Origin: RAM1 sp041905405
GTDB taxonomy: Bacteria; Pseudomonadota; Gammaproteobacteria; Burkholderiales; Burkholderiaceae_C
Length of the DNA: 64,000 nucleotides
Assembly: GCA_041905405.1 (NCBI GenBank)
Contig: JAYRLC010000006.1
Coordinates: 1-64,000 of the forward strand
Direction of reading: 5' to 3'
The notes beneath the pieces were generated by a model. The model did no database searches. It was not told the DNA's origin and saw only the letters and a program-made list of their open reading frames with translations. Position 1 is the first letter of the stretch, and every line of letters starts with the position of its first letter. Position numbers and translations under genes: made by a program. This document shows, in pieces, positions 25,733-33,966 of this stretch.

Positions 25733-27427
25733 ATGTTGAAGCAATCTGCCAGCAAGTACCCCGCCTTCAAGCCCGTCGGTCTGCGCGACCGGACCTGGCC
25801 TGATGCCGTGCTGACCTCCCCACCGATCTGGCTCAGCACTGACCTGCGTGATGGCAACCAGGCCCTGATCGAACCGATGGACGTCGCACGCAAGATGCAG
25901 ATGTTCGAAACGCTGGTGAAGATTGGCTTCAAGGAAATCGAGGTCGGTTTTCCGTCGGCATCCCAGACCGAATTCGACTTCCTCAGGCGCCTCATTGACG
26001 AGGATAGGATCCCGGACGACGTGACCATCCAGGTGCTCACCCAGGCACGCGAACCGCTGATCCAGCGCACTTTTGAATCGCTGAAAGGAGCCCGGCGCGC
26101 CATTGTTCACCTGTACAACGCCGTAGCCCCGGTCATGCGGCGGGTTGTGCTCGGCCTGGACGAAGACGGCATTGTCGAGCTGGCAACTTCACAGGCGCGC
26201 CTGTTCAGGGAGCTGGCAGCGAAGCAGCCCGAGACGCAGTGGACCTTCCAGTATTCGCCGGAAATGTTCTCGGGGACGGAGCTTGAATTTTCAAAGCGTG
26301 TGGTCGATGCCGTGACCGAGGTGTGGCAGCCCACGCCGCAGCGCAAGTGCATCGTGAACCTGCCTTCGACAGTCGAGCATTCCACGCCCAATATTTTCGC
26401 GGACATGATCGAATGGATGCACCGCAACCTGGCGCGACGCGATTCGATCGTGCTGTCGGTGCATCCGCACAACGACCGCGGCACCGGCACGGCCGCCGGC
26501 GAGTTCGCCATCATGGCCGGAGCCGACCGGCTGGAAGGGTGCCTCTTCGGCAACGGAGAGCGCACGGGCAATCTGGATCTGGTCAACGTGGCGCTCAATC
26601 TGTACACCCAGGGCGTGCACCCGGGCCTTGATTTTTCGAGCATTGACGAGATCCGCCGCACAGTTGAGCACTGCAACCAGTTGCCTGTGCATCCGCGCCA
26701 CCCCTACGTGGGAGACCTGGTCTACACGTCTTTTTCAGGCTCGCACCAGGACGCCATCAAAAAGGCATTTGCCGCGCGCAAGGACGCAGATGCCTGGAGC
26801 ATCCCTTACCTGCCCATTGACCCCAAGGACGTGGGCCGTTCCTACGAAGCAGTGATCCGCGTGAACAGCCAGTCCGGCAAGGGCGGTATTTCGTACTTGC
26901 TGGAAAGTGAATTCGGTCTGGAGTTGCCGCGCCGCCTGCAGATCGAATTCAGCCAGGTTGTGCAGGCTGTGATGGATACGGACGGCAAGGAGCTGACCGC
27001 GCAGGACCTGTGGCATCTGTTTGATCGTGAATACGGACTGCAGGCCGTGCCCGCACCGACCTATCAGGTGAGCGAAGCGCCCGGCCGTGCCGTGCAGTTG
27101 AAGGCCCATGTTCAGGTCAATGGTCGCGGTCACGAGCTGGCGGGGGAGGGGACAGGGCCGATCGACGCGTTCGTGCAGGCCCTGAACGAGGCGACCGGGC
27201 AGGTGATCCGTGTCCTTGACTACCACGAGCACGCGGTCGGTTCGGGCGCCAACGCGCGGGCCATGGCCTATCTGGAGCTGCGCGTCAACGAGGAAACGCT
27301 TTTCGGTGTTGGCATGGATGCCAACATCGTGTCCGCATCGCTCAAGGCGATCGTGTCGGGTCTGCAGCGGGCACAATCCGGTGCTTCGGCCCCTGTCGGT
27401 CGCGCAGAACAAGGAGCACTCCCATGA
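25733..27427 (+). CDS. leuA: 2-isopropylmalate synthase, long form
   Basis: A 564-residue enzyme of the longer IPMS type (as in Actinobacteria and some Proteobacteria), condensing acetyl-CoA with 2-oxoisovalerate. It begins KQSASKYPAFKPVGLRDRTWPD and has the catalytic STDLRDGNQALIEPM, the metal-site HPHNDRGTGTAAGEFA and a C-terminal LeuA allosteric domain (about 430-545). The start ATG at 25733 follows the attenuator. Its stop overlaps the start of a second, short-form IPMS gene by ATGA, an unusual pairing. Confidence 0.93.
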   Translation: MLKQSASKYPAFKPVGLRDRTWPDAVLTSPPIWLSTDLRDGNQALIEPMDVARKMQMFETLVKIGFKEIEVGFPSASQTEFDFLRRLIDEDRIPDDVTIQVLTQAREPLIQRTFESLKGARRAIVHLYNAVAPVMRRVVLGLDEDGIVELATSQARLFRELAAKQPETQWTFQYSPEMFSGTELEFSKRVVDAVTEVWQPTPQRKCIVNLPSTVEHSTPNIFADMIEWMHRNLARRDSIVLSVHPHNDRGTGTAAGEFAIMAGADRLEGCLFGNGERTGNLDLVNVALNLYTQGVHPGLDFSSIDEIRRTVEHCNQLPVHPRHPYVGDLVYTSFSGSHQDAIKKAFAARKDADAWSIPYLPIDPKDVGRSYEAVIRVNSQSGKGGISYLLESEFGLELPRRLQIEFSQVVQAVMDTDGKELTAQDLWHLFDREYGLQAVPAPTYQVSEAPGRAVQLKAHVQVNGRGHELAGEGTGPIDAFVQALNEATGQVIRVLDYHEHAVGSGANARAMAYLELRVNEETLFGVGMDANIVSASLKAIVSGLQRAQSGASAPVGRAEQGALP

Positions 27428-28962
27428 CCGACAAACTCATCATTTTCGACACCACGCTGCGTGACGGCGAACAGTCCCCTGGCGCATCCATGACACGCGA
27501 GGAAAAGATCCGCATCGCGCGTCAGCTCGAGCGCCTGAAGGTTGACGTCATCGAGGCTGGCTTCGCGGCCAGCTCGAACGGTGATTTCGAAGCGGTGCAG
27601 GCCATTGCCAACACCATCCGCGAATCCACGGTCTGCTCGCTGTCACGCGCCAACGACCGCGACATCTCGCGCGCCGCAGAGGCGCTCAAGGGTGCCGAGC
27701 GGGCCCGCATTCACACCTTCATCGCCACGTCGCCGCTTCACATGGAAAAGAAGCTGCGCATGACGCCGGATCAGGTGCTGGAGCAGGCCCGCCAGTCAGT
27801 GCGATTCGCGCGGAACCTGTGCGCGGACATCGAGTTTTCTCCGGAAGATGGCTATCGCAGCGAGGTCGACTTTCTGTGCAGGGTGCTGGAGACGGTCATT
27901 GCCGAGGGGGCCACGACCATCAACGTGCCCGACACCGTCGGATACGCCGTTCCCGAGCTGTACGGCAACTTCATCAAGACACTGCGCGAGCGGGTCCCCA
28001 ACAGCGACAAGGCCGTCTGGTCCGTCCATTGCCACAACGACCTGGGCATGGCCGTAGCCAACTCGCTTGCCGGGGTGAAGATCGGCGGCGCGCGCCAGAT
28101 CGAGTGCACCATCAACGGTCTGGGCGAGCGCGCGGGCAACTGCTCGCTAGAAGAGGTCGTGATGGCGGTCAAGACCCGCAAGGACTATTTCGGCCTGGAC
28201 CTGAACATCGACGCGCAGCACATCGTGGCGGCCAGCCGCATGGTCAGCCAGACGACGGGCTTTGTGGTTCAGCCCAACAAGGCGGTGGTGGGGGCCAATG
28301 CGTTTGCCCACGCATCAGGCATTCACCAGGACGGCGTGCTCAAGGCGCGCGATACCTACGAGATCATGCGCGCGGAAGACGTGGGCTGGTCGGCCAACAA
28401 GATCGTGCTGGGCAAGCTGAGCGGCCGCAATGCGTTCAAACAGCGCCTGCAGGAGCTTGGCGTTTCGCTGGAAAGCGAGGCTGACATCAATGCTGCCTTC
28501 CTGAAGTTCAAGGAGCTTGCCGACCGCAAGAGCGAGATTTTCGACGAGGACATCCTCGCGCTGGTCAGTGACGAGAGCGTCACGCATGAAAAGGAGCAGT
28601 ACGGCTTTGTGTCGCTCTCGCAGCACAGTGAAACGGGCGAGCGGCCCCACGCCAGGGTTGTTTTCACCGTGGGGGGCAAGGAAGTGCATGGGGAATCCGA
28701 CGGCAACGGGCCGGTGGACGCCTCGCTTAAAGCCATCGAGACGCACGTCAAAAGCGGCGCGGAAATGGTGCTGTATTCCGTCAATGCGATCAGCGGCTCC
28801 ACCGAAAGCCAGGGGGAGGTGACGGTGCGGCTGCAGAACTCCGGGCGGGTGGTCAACGGTGTCGGCGCTGACCCCGATATCGTCGTTGCATCTGCAAAGG
28901 CATATCTCAGTGCGCTCAACAAGTTACAAAGTAAAGCTGACCGCGTAGCGGCCCAAGGCTGA
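27424..28962 (+). CDS. leuA: 2-isopropylmalate synthase, short form
   Basis: A 512-residue enzyme of the short IPMS type found across Proteobacteria. The catalytic DTTLRDGEQSPGASM, the metal-site SVHCHNDLGMAVANS, the GLGERAGN segment and a C-terminal LeuA-dimer domain (about 395-505) are all intact, so neither tandem gene looks decayed. Citramalate synthase is a less likely alternative. It is translationally coupled to the long-form gene (ATGA) and so under the same leucine attenuator. A terminator follows. Confidence 0.93.
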   Translation: MTDKLIIFDTTLRDGEQSPGASMTREEKIRIARQLERLKVDVIEAGFAASSNGDFEAVQAIANTIRESTVCSLSRANDRDISRAAEALKGAERARIHTFIATSPLHMEKKLRMTPDQVLEQARQSVRFARNLCADIEFSPEDGYRSEVDFLCRVLETVIAEGATTINVPDTVGYAVPELYGNFIKTLRERVPNSDKAVWSVHCHNDLGMAVANSLAGVKIGGARQIECTINGLGERAGNCSLEEVVMAVKTRKDYFGLDLNIDAQHIVAASRMVSQTTGFVVQPNKAVVGANAFAHASGIHQDGVLKARDTYEIMRAEDVGWSANKIVLGKLSGRNAFKQRLQELGVSLESEADINAAFLKFKELADRKSEIFDEDILALVSDESVTHEKEQYGFVSLSQHSETGERPHARVVFTVGGKEVHGESDGNGPVDASLKAIETHVKSGAEMVLYSVNAISGSTESQGEVTVRLQNSGRVVNGVGADPDIVVASAKAYLSALNKLQSKADRVAAQG

Positions 28963-28995
28963 CCGGCTTACCTATAATTCCGGCTCTGGTTTAGG

Positions 28996-29032
28996 AAAAT
29001 CGCGCAAGTCTTTGATCTTGCGCGATTTTTTT
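28996..29032 (+). terminator. Terminator after the leuA pair
   Basis: AATCGCGCAAG (28998-29008) pairs with CTTGCGCGATT (29017-29027), an 11-bp stem with an 8-base loop, followed by a T-run. It lies 34 bases after the second leuA and 64 bases before the endopeptidase start. Confidence 0.92.
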
Positions 29033-29079
29033 AACGCCTGTAAACTGCGGCCGTCCTTGCCGCGTTCAGGAGTTCACTC

Positions 29080-30135
29080 ATGGTCCTTGGTGCAGTGTTC
29101 ATGCCGGGTAAAACTTTGAATCGTCTCCTACAAATTCTTGCAATTGCCACGGCTTCTGCTGTTCTGGCGGTCCCTGCCGCCGAGGCGCAGACGCGCAACA
29201 AGAACGTGGCCAAGAAGGGCAAGAGCTCCGTTGTCGTCTCACGCAAGGTTGTCAAGCCGGTGGTCAAGCGCCGCTCGGTTGTCCGCACGGTGGTTCCGGC
29301 ACGGCCTTCCTTCGGTCAGTTGGCCGGACTGCACACCACGCAGGATCTGCTGGACCTCAAGTCCAGCGTGGCGCTGGTGATCGACCAGGACACGCGTGAA
29401 GTGCTTTTCAGCAAGAACGATTCCGCCGTGCTGCCCATCGCGTCCCTGACCAAGCTGATGACCGGGCTTTTGGTCAGCGAGGCCAAGCTGCCGCTGGATG
29501 AGCTCATCACCATCACCCAGGACGATGTCGATACAGAAAAGGGCAGTTCGTCCCGCCTGCGCGTGGGCACCGAGCTGACGCGCGGCGAGCTGCTGCACCT
29601 GGCGCTGATGTCCAGCGAAAACCGCGCAGCCCATGCCCTGGGACGCACCTATCCGGGCGGCCTTTCGGTGTTCGTGGCGCAGATGAACGCCCGCGCCCGC
29701 AACCTGGGCATGTCCGATACGAGCTATGTGGAACCCACGGGCCTGTCCAGCCGCAATCAGTCCAGCGCCAAGGACCTGGCGACGCTGGTCAATGTGGCCT
29801 ACAACGACCCCATGCTGCGCGAGCTTTCCACGTCTCCGGGCCATCAGGTGGCCGTTGGAAACCGCACGCTCCAGTACAACAACACCAACCGCCTGGTCAA
29901 AAACCCCGAATGGGAGATCGGCCTGCAAAAGACCGGTTACATCTCTGAAGCGGGCCAATGCCTGGTCATGCAGGCGCGCATTGCCGGGCGCAAGCTGATC
30001 ATGGTGTTCCTGGATTCGGCTGGCAAGCTCAGCCGCCTGGGTGATGCAGAGCGTGTGCGCCGCTGGGTCGAATCGACGCCTGTGGCGCCGCAGCCCGGCA
30101 CGGGCAACATCGTCATCCGGCAGGTCAGCGGCTGA
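29080..30135 (+). CDS. pbpG: D-alanyl-D-alanine endopeptidase (PbpG-like, peptidase S11)
   Basis: A 351-residue periplasmic penicillin-binding protein that cleaves peptide cross-links in peptidoglycan. A signal peptide spans about residues 1-36 (ending AEAQ), followed by a Lys/Arg/Val-rich linker (39-75) unusual for its length. The three active-site motifs are present: SLTK (Ser122-Lys125), SEN (179-181) and KTG in IGLQKTGYISEAG. AGGAG precedes ATG 29080. It probably has its own promoter after the leuA terminator. Confidence 0.93.
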   Translation: MVLGAVFMPGKTLNRLLQILAIATASAVLAVPAAEAQTRNKNVAKKGKSSVVVSRKVVKPVVKRRSVVRTVVPARPSFGQLAGLHTTQDLLDLKSSVALVIDQDTREVLFSKNDSAVLPIASLTKLMTGLLVSEAKLPLDELITITQDDVDTEKGSSSRLRVGTELTRGELLHLALMSSENRAAHALGRTYPGGLSVFVAQMNARARNLGMSDTSYVEPTGLSSRNQSSAKDLATLVNVAYNDPMLRELSTSPGHQVAVGNRTLQYNNTNRLVKNPEWEIGLQKTGYISEAGQCLVMQARIAGRKLIMVFLDSAGKLSRLGDAERVRRWVESTPVAPQPGTGNIVIRQVSG

Positions 30136-30163
30136 CGCGAGCTCCTTGCAAAGCCAATGAAAG

Positions 30164-30188
30164 CGGCCCGTACGGGCCGTTCTTCTTT
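30164..30188 (+). terminator. Terminator between convergent pbpG and iclR-type gene
   Basis: CGGCCCG-TA-CGGGCCG (30164-30179) is a 7-bp stem followed by TTCTTCTTTT on the + strand. Confidence 0.75.
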
Positions 30189-30205
30189 TGGAGCGGTGCG
30201 CAGTC

Positions 30206-31000
30206 TCAGCTGGATGCGGTCGAGGCTGGCGTGTGGCCCAAGGCCGCAGAAATTTCATGCGCTGCCGCCTGCAGCTTGGGCATCCAGCTTTCGTCGAGCC
30301 GGTCCGCCGGCGCGGAGATCGACAGGCCGGCGATCAGCCTGTTCTGGTCGTCATAAATTCCGGCCGCCATGCAGCGAACACCCAGTTCCAGTTCCTCGTT
30401 GTCGCGGGCGATGCCGTACTGGCGTGCCTTGCCCAGCTCGCGCTCCAGAACGGGCAACTGCGTGATGCTGTTACGCGTGTGGCCTGCCAGGCCCGTGCGC
30501 GTGGCGTAGGCACGAATACGCTGCGGGTCGTCGGCCGCCAGAAACAGCTTGCCCGTTGACGTGAGGTGCAGCGGTGCCCGGCCGCCGATCGCGCGCACCA
30601 CCTGCATGCCGGATCGTTCGCTGTAGGCGCGTTCGATGTAGACGATTTCATCACCCTGGCGCACGCTCAGGTTGACGGGCTGCTGGATCAGCTTGTGCAG
30701 CTCGCGCATGGGCAGAAGGGCCGCGTCACGCACGCTCAGCCGGGCCTTGACCAGATTGCCCAGCTCCAGCAAGCGCATGCCCAACCGGTAGCTGCCGGCT
30801 TCAGGCCGGTCCACGAAGCGGCCCGTGGCCAGATCGTTGAGGATGCGGTGGGTCGTGGACGGGTGCAGGCCGGTCTTTTCGCTGATCTCTTTCAGCGAAA
30901 TGGCCTCTTCGCGTGAGGCCAGCACGTCGATGAGCGAGAACATCCGTTCGATGACCTGGATGGTCGGCGTCGCGGGAGCGCTCGGGTTGGATTTTTTCAT
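30206..31000 (-). CDS. IclR-family transcriptional regulator
   Basis: A 264-residue regulator with an N-terminal winged helix (about residues 14-75: MFSLIDVLASREEAISLKEISEKTGLHPSTTHRILNDL) and a C-terminal GAF-like IclR effector domain (about 90-255, with GGRAPLHLTSTGKLFLA and the YGIARDNEELELGVRCMAAGI segment). IclR proteins usually control catabolic genes, but no catabolic operon is adjacent; its targets are not evident. Confidence 0.92.
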   Translation of the reverse strand: MKKSNPSAPATPTIQVIERMFSLIDVLASREEAISLKEISEKTGLHPSTTHRILNDLATGRFVDRPEAGSYRLGMRLLELGNLVKARLSVRDAALLPMRELHKLIQQPVNLSVRQGDEIVYIERAYSERSGMQVVRAIGGRAPLHLTSTGKLFLAADDPQRIRAYATRTGLAGHTRNSITQLPVLERELGKARQYGIARDNEELELGVRCMAAGIYDDQNRLIAGLSISAPADRLDESWMPKLQAAAHEISAALGHTPASTASS

Positions 31001-31055
31001 GGGCTTCCCAATCGCTTGGTACTGCCCATTTTATCTTATGAAATTCAAGCTCGGC

Positions 31056-31811
31056 TCAGGGCCGTGAGTTTCCGGAGTTCACGAGCTTCCACTCCCCGTC
31101 CAGCAGCGTTTCGTGGGGTTCGAAGCGTGCCTTGTAGTTCATCTTGGGGCTTTCGCCGATCCAGTAGCCCAGATAGACATGCGGAAGGTTCAGGCGGCGG
31201 GCCTGCTCGATCTGCCACAGGATGCTGTAGGTGCCGTAGCTGGTCGATGCGTCCGGCTCATAGAAGGTATAGACGGCGGAAATGCCATCGTTCAGCACGT
31301 CCAGGATGGACACCATGCGCAGGGCGCCGGGTGAACCGTCGGTCGTGGGCTCGCGAAACTCCACCAGACGCGAATTGACCCTGCTTTGCAGCAGGAACTG
31401 CGTGTACTGGTCGATGCTGTCGTGGTCCATGCCGCCGCCCGCGTGGCGGCCGGTCTGGTAGCGCAGGTACAGGTGATAGTGCTCCGGCACAAAACAAAGC
31501 TTGAGCACGCGCGCCTGCAGGCCCTGGTGCCGGTTACGGGCACGACGCTGGCTGCGGTCGGGGGCGAATTCATTGACGCGTACCCGCAGTGGCACGCATG
31601 CCCGGCAGCCGTCGCAGTAGGGGCGGTAGGTGAACATGCCGCTGCGGCGAAAGCCGCTGGTCACCAGATCGGAATACGTGTCGTTGTGGATCAGGTGGCT
31701 CGGCGTGGCCACCTGCGAGCGGGCCTGCTTGCCCGGCAGGTAGCTGCACGGGTAGGGCGCCGTGGCATAGAACTGAAGGGCCTGGAGCGGAAGATCCTTG
31801 AGGTGCGTCAC
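31056..31811 (-). CDS. bpt: Aspartate/glutamate leucyltransferase (Bpt/Ate-type)
   Basis: A 251-residue N-end-rule enzyme transferring an amino acid from aminoacyl-tRNA to proteins with N-terminal acidic residues, marking them for ClpAP. It has the family Cys segments (APYPCSYLPG; YCDGCRACVPLR) and the C-terminal HVYLGYWIGESPKMNYKARF-type stretch. The frame is open upstream, but GTG at 31811 is chosen because it overlaps the aat stop as GTGA. Bacterial Bpt attaches leucine; arginyltransferase activity cannot be excluded by eye. Confidence 0.93.
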   Translation of the reverse strand: MTHLKDLPLQALQFYATAPYPCSYLPGKQARSQVATPSHLIHNDTYSDLVTSGFRRSGMFTYRPYCDGCRACVPLRVRVNEFAPDRSQRRARNRHQGLQARVLKLCFVPEHYHLYLRYQTGRHAGGGMDHDSIDQYTQFLLQSRVNSRLVEFREPTTDGSPGALRMVSILDVLNDGISAVYTFYEPDASTSYGTYSILWQIEQARRLNLPHVYLGYWIGESPKMNYKARFEPHETLLDGEWKLVNSGNSRP

Positions 31812-32557
31812 GCTTGAGCGGTGGGCAGCAGCAGTTGGTCCCAGTATACGGGGTCGAACCGCCACGCCGGTGGGGGCTGTTGCGCCGCCTGTGCGACATG
31901 CGTCACGAAAGTGCGGCGTTCGATCTCGTGTGCACCCAGTGAGGCGAGATGGCGGGTGTTCTGCTGGCAGTCGATCAGCCGGACCTCCGCCGTCCGGCAC
32001 AGCGCGATCAGCGCGGCCAGGGCGATCTTGGATGCGTCGGTGCGTCGCGCAAACATCGACTCCCCAAATACCGCGCGCCCGATCGCGACGCAGTACAGCC
32101 CGCCCACCAGTTCACCGTCGATCCAGGTCTCGATACTGTGGGCCAGGCCGGCGCGGTGCAGCTCGCGGTACGCATCCACCATGTCGGGAACGATCCAGGT
32201 GCCGCTTTGCCCGGGCCGCGCGCTGCCGGCGCAGGCTGCAATGACGTCATCAAACGAATGATCCACGCGGATGACGCAGCCCGCATCCGCGCGGAACCTG
32301 GCCAGCGTCTTGCGCAGCGACCGGTGCAACCGGAAGCCGTCGACGTGCAGAACCATGCGCGGGTCGGGGCTCCACCACAGGATGGGCTGGCCGTCACTGA
32401 ACCAGGGAAAGATGCCGTGGCTGTATGCGCGGGTCAGGGCGGGAACGTCCAGCGAGCCCCCCGCCGCCAGCAGGCCCGGCACGGGGGCCGCCGGCCCCCA
32501 CGTGTGCGACACGTCAGGAAAGGGTTCTCCAGGTTCCAGCCAGGGAAGTTGTTGCAT
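31808..32557 (-). CDS. aat: Leucyl/phenylalanyl-tRNA--protein transferase
   Basis: A 249-residue cytoplasmic enzyme adding Leu or Phe to proteins with N-terminal Lys or Arg, the start of N-end-rule degradation. Family features are FPDVSHTWGPAAPVPGLLAAGGSL near the start, YSHGIFPWFSDGQPILWWSPDPRMVL, and the C-terminal RLIDCQQNTRHLASLGA. ATG 32557 gives the usual length. It is coupled to bpt, so this is a two-gene N-end-rule operon. Confidence 0.95.
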   Translation of the reverse strand: MQQLPWLEPGEPFPDVSHTWGPAAPVPGLLAAGGSLDVPALTRAYSHGIFPWFSDGQPILWWSPDPRMVLHVDGFRLHRSLRKTLARFRADAGCVIRVDHSFDDVIAACAGSARPGQSGTWIVPDMVDAYRELHRAGLAHSIETWIDGELVGGLYCVAIGRAVFGESMFARRTDASKIALAALIALCRTAEVRLIDCQQNTRHLASLGAHEIERRTFVTHVAQAAQQPPPAWRFDPVYWDQLLLPTAQA

Positions 32558-32570
32558 GAGCGCCAAAAGA

Positions 32571-32602
32571 AAAGGCCTGCAACGTTGCCGTTGCAGGCCT
32601 TT
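32571..32602 (-). terminator. Minus-strand terminator immediately upstream of aat, without an upstream gene
   Basis: AAAGGCCTGCAACG and CGTTGCAGGCCTTT form a perfect 14-bp stem with a 4-base loop. On the minus strand it is followed by TTTTCTTTT, so it would stop transcription entering aat from the right. No gene on the minus strand lies there now; only a short open remnant ending at about 32656. In the 32558-32858 gap I otherwise see only the left attC-like site. Confidence 0.8.
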
Positions 32603-32797
32603 ATTGTGATGGCTCCCCGTATGTGGCCCACTGCGAACCAAACGCGTCACGTTTCAGGCGCCACCTCGATTCCGAACGGCAGCGCGCGCATGAGTAGCAG
32701 TGCGGGGTTTGTGCGTACACTAAGCTATTAAATCGTAGATCTTTCGTCAAGCGACTCGCTGATAAATCAATGACTTACGAGAAACTTCTAAGCGCCA

Positions 32798-32855
32798 CTA
32801 CAAGTTTTATCCCGCAGCGTTATTCCGCAGCGGTGCGGCATAAATTACGTTAGCC
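32798..32855 (+). other. attC-like recombination site (left)
   Basis: An imperfect inverted repeat: CTACAAG-TTTTAT-CCCGCA-GCG on the left against CGC-AGCGGTGCGGCATAAATTACG-TTAG on the right, ending in a GTTAGCC core (32849-32855) next to the ATG of the following gene. Core plus folded arms is the structure of an integron attC (or attI) site. It is less regular than the right-hand copy. Confidence 0.5.
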
Positions 32856-32858
32856 CGC

Positions 32859-33419
32859 ATGCTTGATATCGAACGTTTGTTTCCCTCTGTCGTGCCCAGA
32901 AGCTATCTGATAGATCTGGGAAAAGCTGCTTGCAGCTACAGGGAACTGGGGCCGCACCTGATCGTCATGCTTTCCTTGGACCTTGACTCTGCACTTCGGA
33001 GCGTTGCGCCCCAGGAACTGTCTGGCGCTGGCCTGGATGATGCGGAGGCCTGGGACGCAGCCACAGACAATCTTCGCCGCGAAATTCTAGAGGGGCGCTT
33101 ACAGCTCATGGTTGCGAGTCACGAGGATGGTGGGAAGAGCGCCGGCTTTGCAGGTCACTGGCTTGGTTCTGCAGCCATCACCGATCCTGGGCTCTATCCT
33201 TGGTTCAGGAATGAGCTTGGCTCCGACGATTTGTACGCTATTGTTTCGGAGCGGGATTCGGCAGTTCTCTTTGCGAGCGACTGTTCCGAGCTTGTTCTGG
33301 GACGGGCTGAAGAATTCGCGGTCAAAGCGTTGGCTGAGAGCCGAAAACCATTTGGGCGAAACCTCTTTCGTCTTTGTGACGATGGACCAGTTCATGTTGA
33401 GCAGCGAAGAGCGGGCTAA
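32859..33419 (+). CDS. Unknown gene-cassette protein
   Basis: A 186-residue protein I do not recognise. It begins only 3 bases after the core of the left attC-like site, and its TAA stop lies inside the GGCTAAC core of the right attC, the usual fit of an integron cassette gene. It appears soluble with no signal peptide; visible segments include PHLIVMLSLDLDSALRSV, LDDAEAWDAATDNLRREI and SDDLYAIVSERDSAVLFASD, which faintly recall DUF1444-type proteins, a weak impression. Base composition is lower in GC than the neighbours, as expected of acquired cassettes. Confidence 0.65.
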   Translation: MLDIERLFPSVVPRSYLIDLGKAACSYRELGPHLIVMLSLDLDSALRSVAPQELSGAGLDDAEAWDAATDNLRREILEGRLQLMVASHEDGGKSAGFAGHWLGSAAITDPGLYPWFRNELGSDDLYAIVSERDSAVLFASDCSELVLGRAEEFAVKALAESRKPFGRNLFRLCDDGPVHVEQRRAG

Positions 33420-33482
33420 CCAGTCGCTCGAGCCGACTCGCGTCGGCAAGCCGCCGCTCGCGGCTCAGCTTCAACGTTAATC
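33414..33482 (+). other. attC recombination site (right)
   Basis: It runs from a GGCTAAC core (33414-33420) to an ACGTTAATC core (33475-33483). Between them GCTCGAGCCG pairs with CGGCTCAGC except for one extra unpaired base, the extrahelical base typical of attC, and the ending CAGCTTCAACGTTA is the form common in environmental cassettes. This is the clearest integron signature in the window. Confidence 0.75.
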
Positions 33483-33546
33483 CTCAGGCAAGCCGACCGT
33501 CACAGTTTGCTAACACCTGGATGCCGCCGTTCTTGTACGGTGGCTC

Positions 33547-33807
33547 ATGCCAAGAAAAAGCATTGAATCGAAGCCGACCGCCAAGTTCCTGAGATCGGCC
33601 GCCGAGGACACAGAGGATCCACAGAAGCGCGTCGCCTATCGGGTGCGCGAGCTACCCATCGCAGGCCCCGACATGAAGTCGCATTTCCTTCGTACCTATA
33701 CGGCCGCGCCGTTCGTCGTAGGGACAGCGCAATTCAATTGGCCGGAGCACTTGAAACCGAAATCCCGGAGGCCCAAGACGAAAAAAAGCCCAGATGGTTC
33801 GCAGTGA
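33547..33807 (+). CDS. Small hypothetical protein
   Basis: An 86-codon frame encoding a basic protein, unrecognised, ending in a Lys/Pro-rich tail (KPKSRRPKTKKSPDG). It starts 65 bases after the right attC and ends inside the tRNA-Asn terminator hairpin. No ribosome site stands out. It may be a second cassette gene that lost its attC, or a chance frame. Confidence 0.3.
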   Translation: MPRKSIESKPTAKFLRSAAEDTEDPQKRVAYRVRELPIAGPDMKSHFLRTYTAAPFVVGTAQFNWPEHLKPKSRRPKTKKSPDGSQ

Positions 33808-33823
33808 ACAAATCTGGGCTTTT
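33784..33823 (-). terminator. Terminator of tRNA-Asn
   Basis: GCCCAGAT and ATCTGGGC form a stem around an inner TTCGCAGTGAA hairpin. On the minus strand it is followed by eight T residues, about 33 bases after the tRNA 3' end. Confidence 0.8.
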
Positions 33824-33855
33824 CGTAAGCCGTTGTTTCAAAACGGCTTTTATTT

Positions 33856-33931
33856 TGGCTCCTCGACCTGGGCTCGAACCAGGGACCTACGGATTAACAG
33901 TCCGGCGCTCTACCGACTGAGCTATCGAGGA
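33856..33931 (-). tRNA. tRNA-Asn (GTT)
   Basis: A complete 76-base cloverleaf including an encoded CCA. The acceptor stem TCCTCGA/TCGAGGA, D-arm AGCTCAGTCGGTAGAGC, anticodon arm CGGACTGTTAATCCG with anticodon GTT, and T-arm with GGTTCGAGCCC are all present. Its 3' end faces the attC/cassette region, and tRNA 3' ends are common integration points. Confidence 0.97.
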
Positions 33932-33966
33932 ACAGCCTCAGATTATAGCGTCAATTTTGCGGCCGT

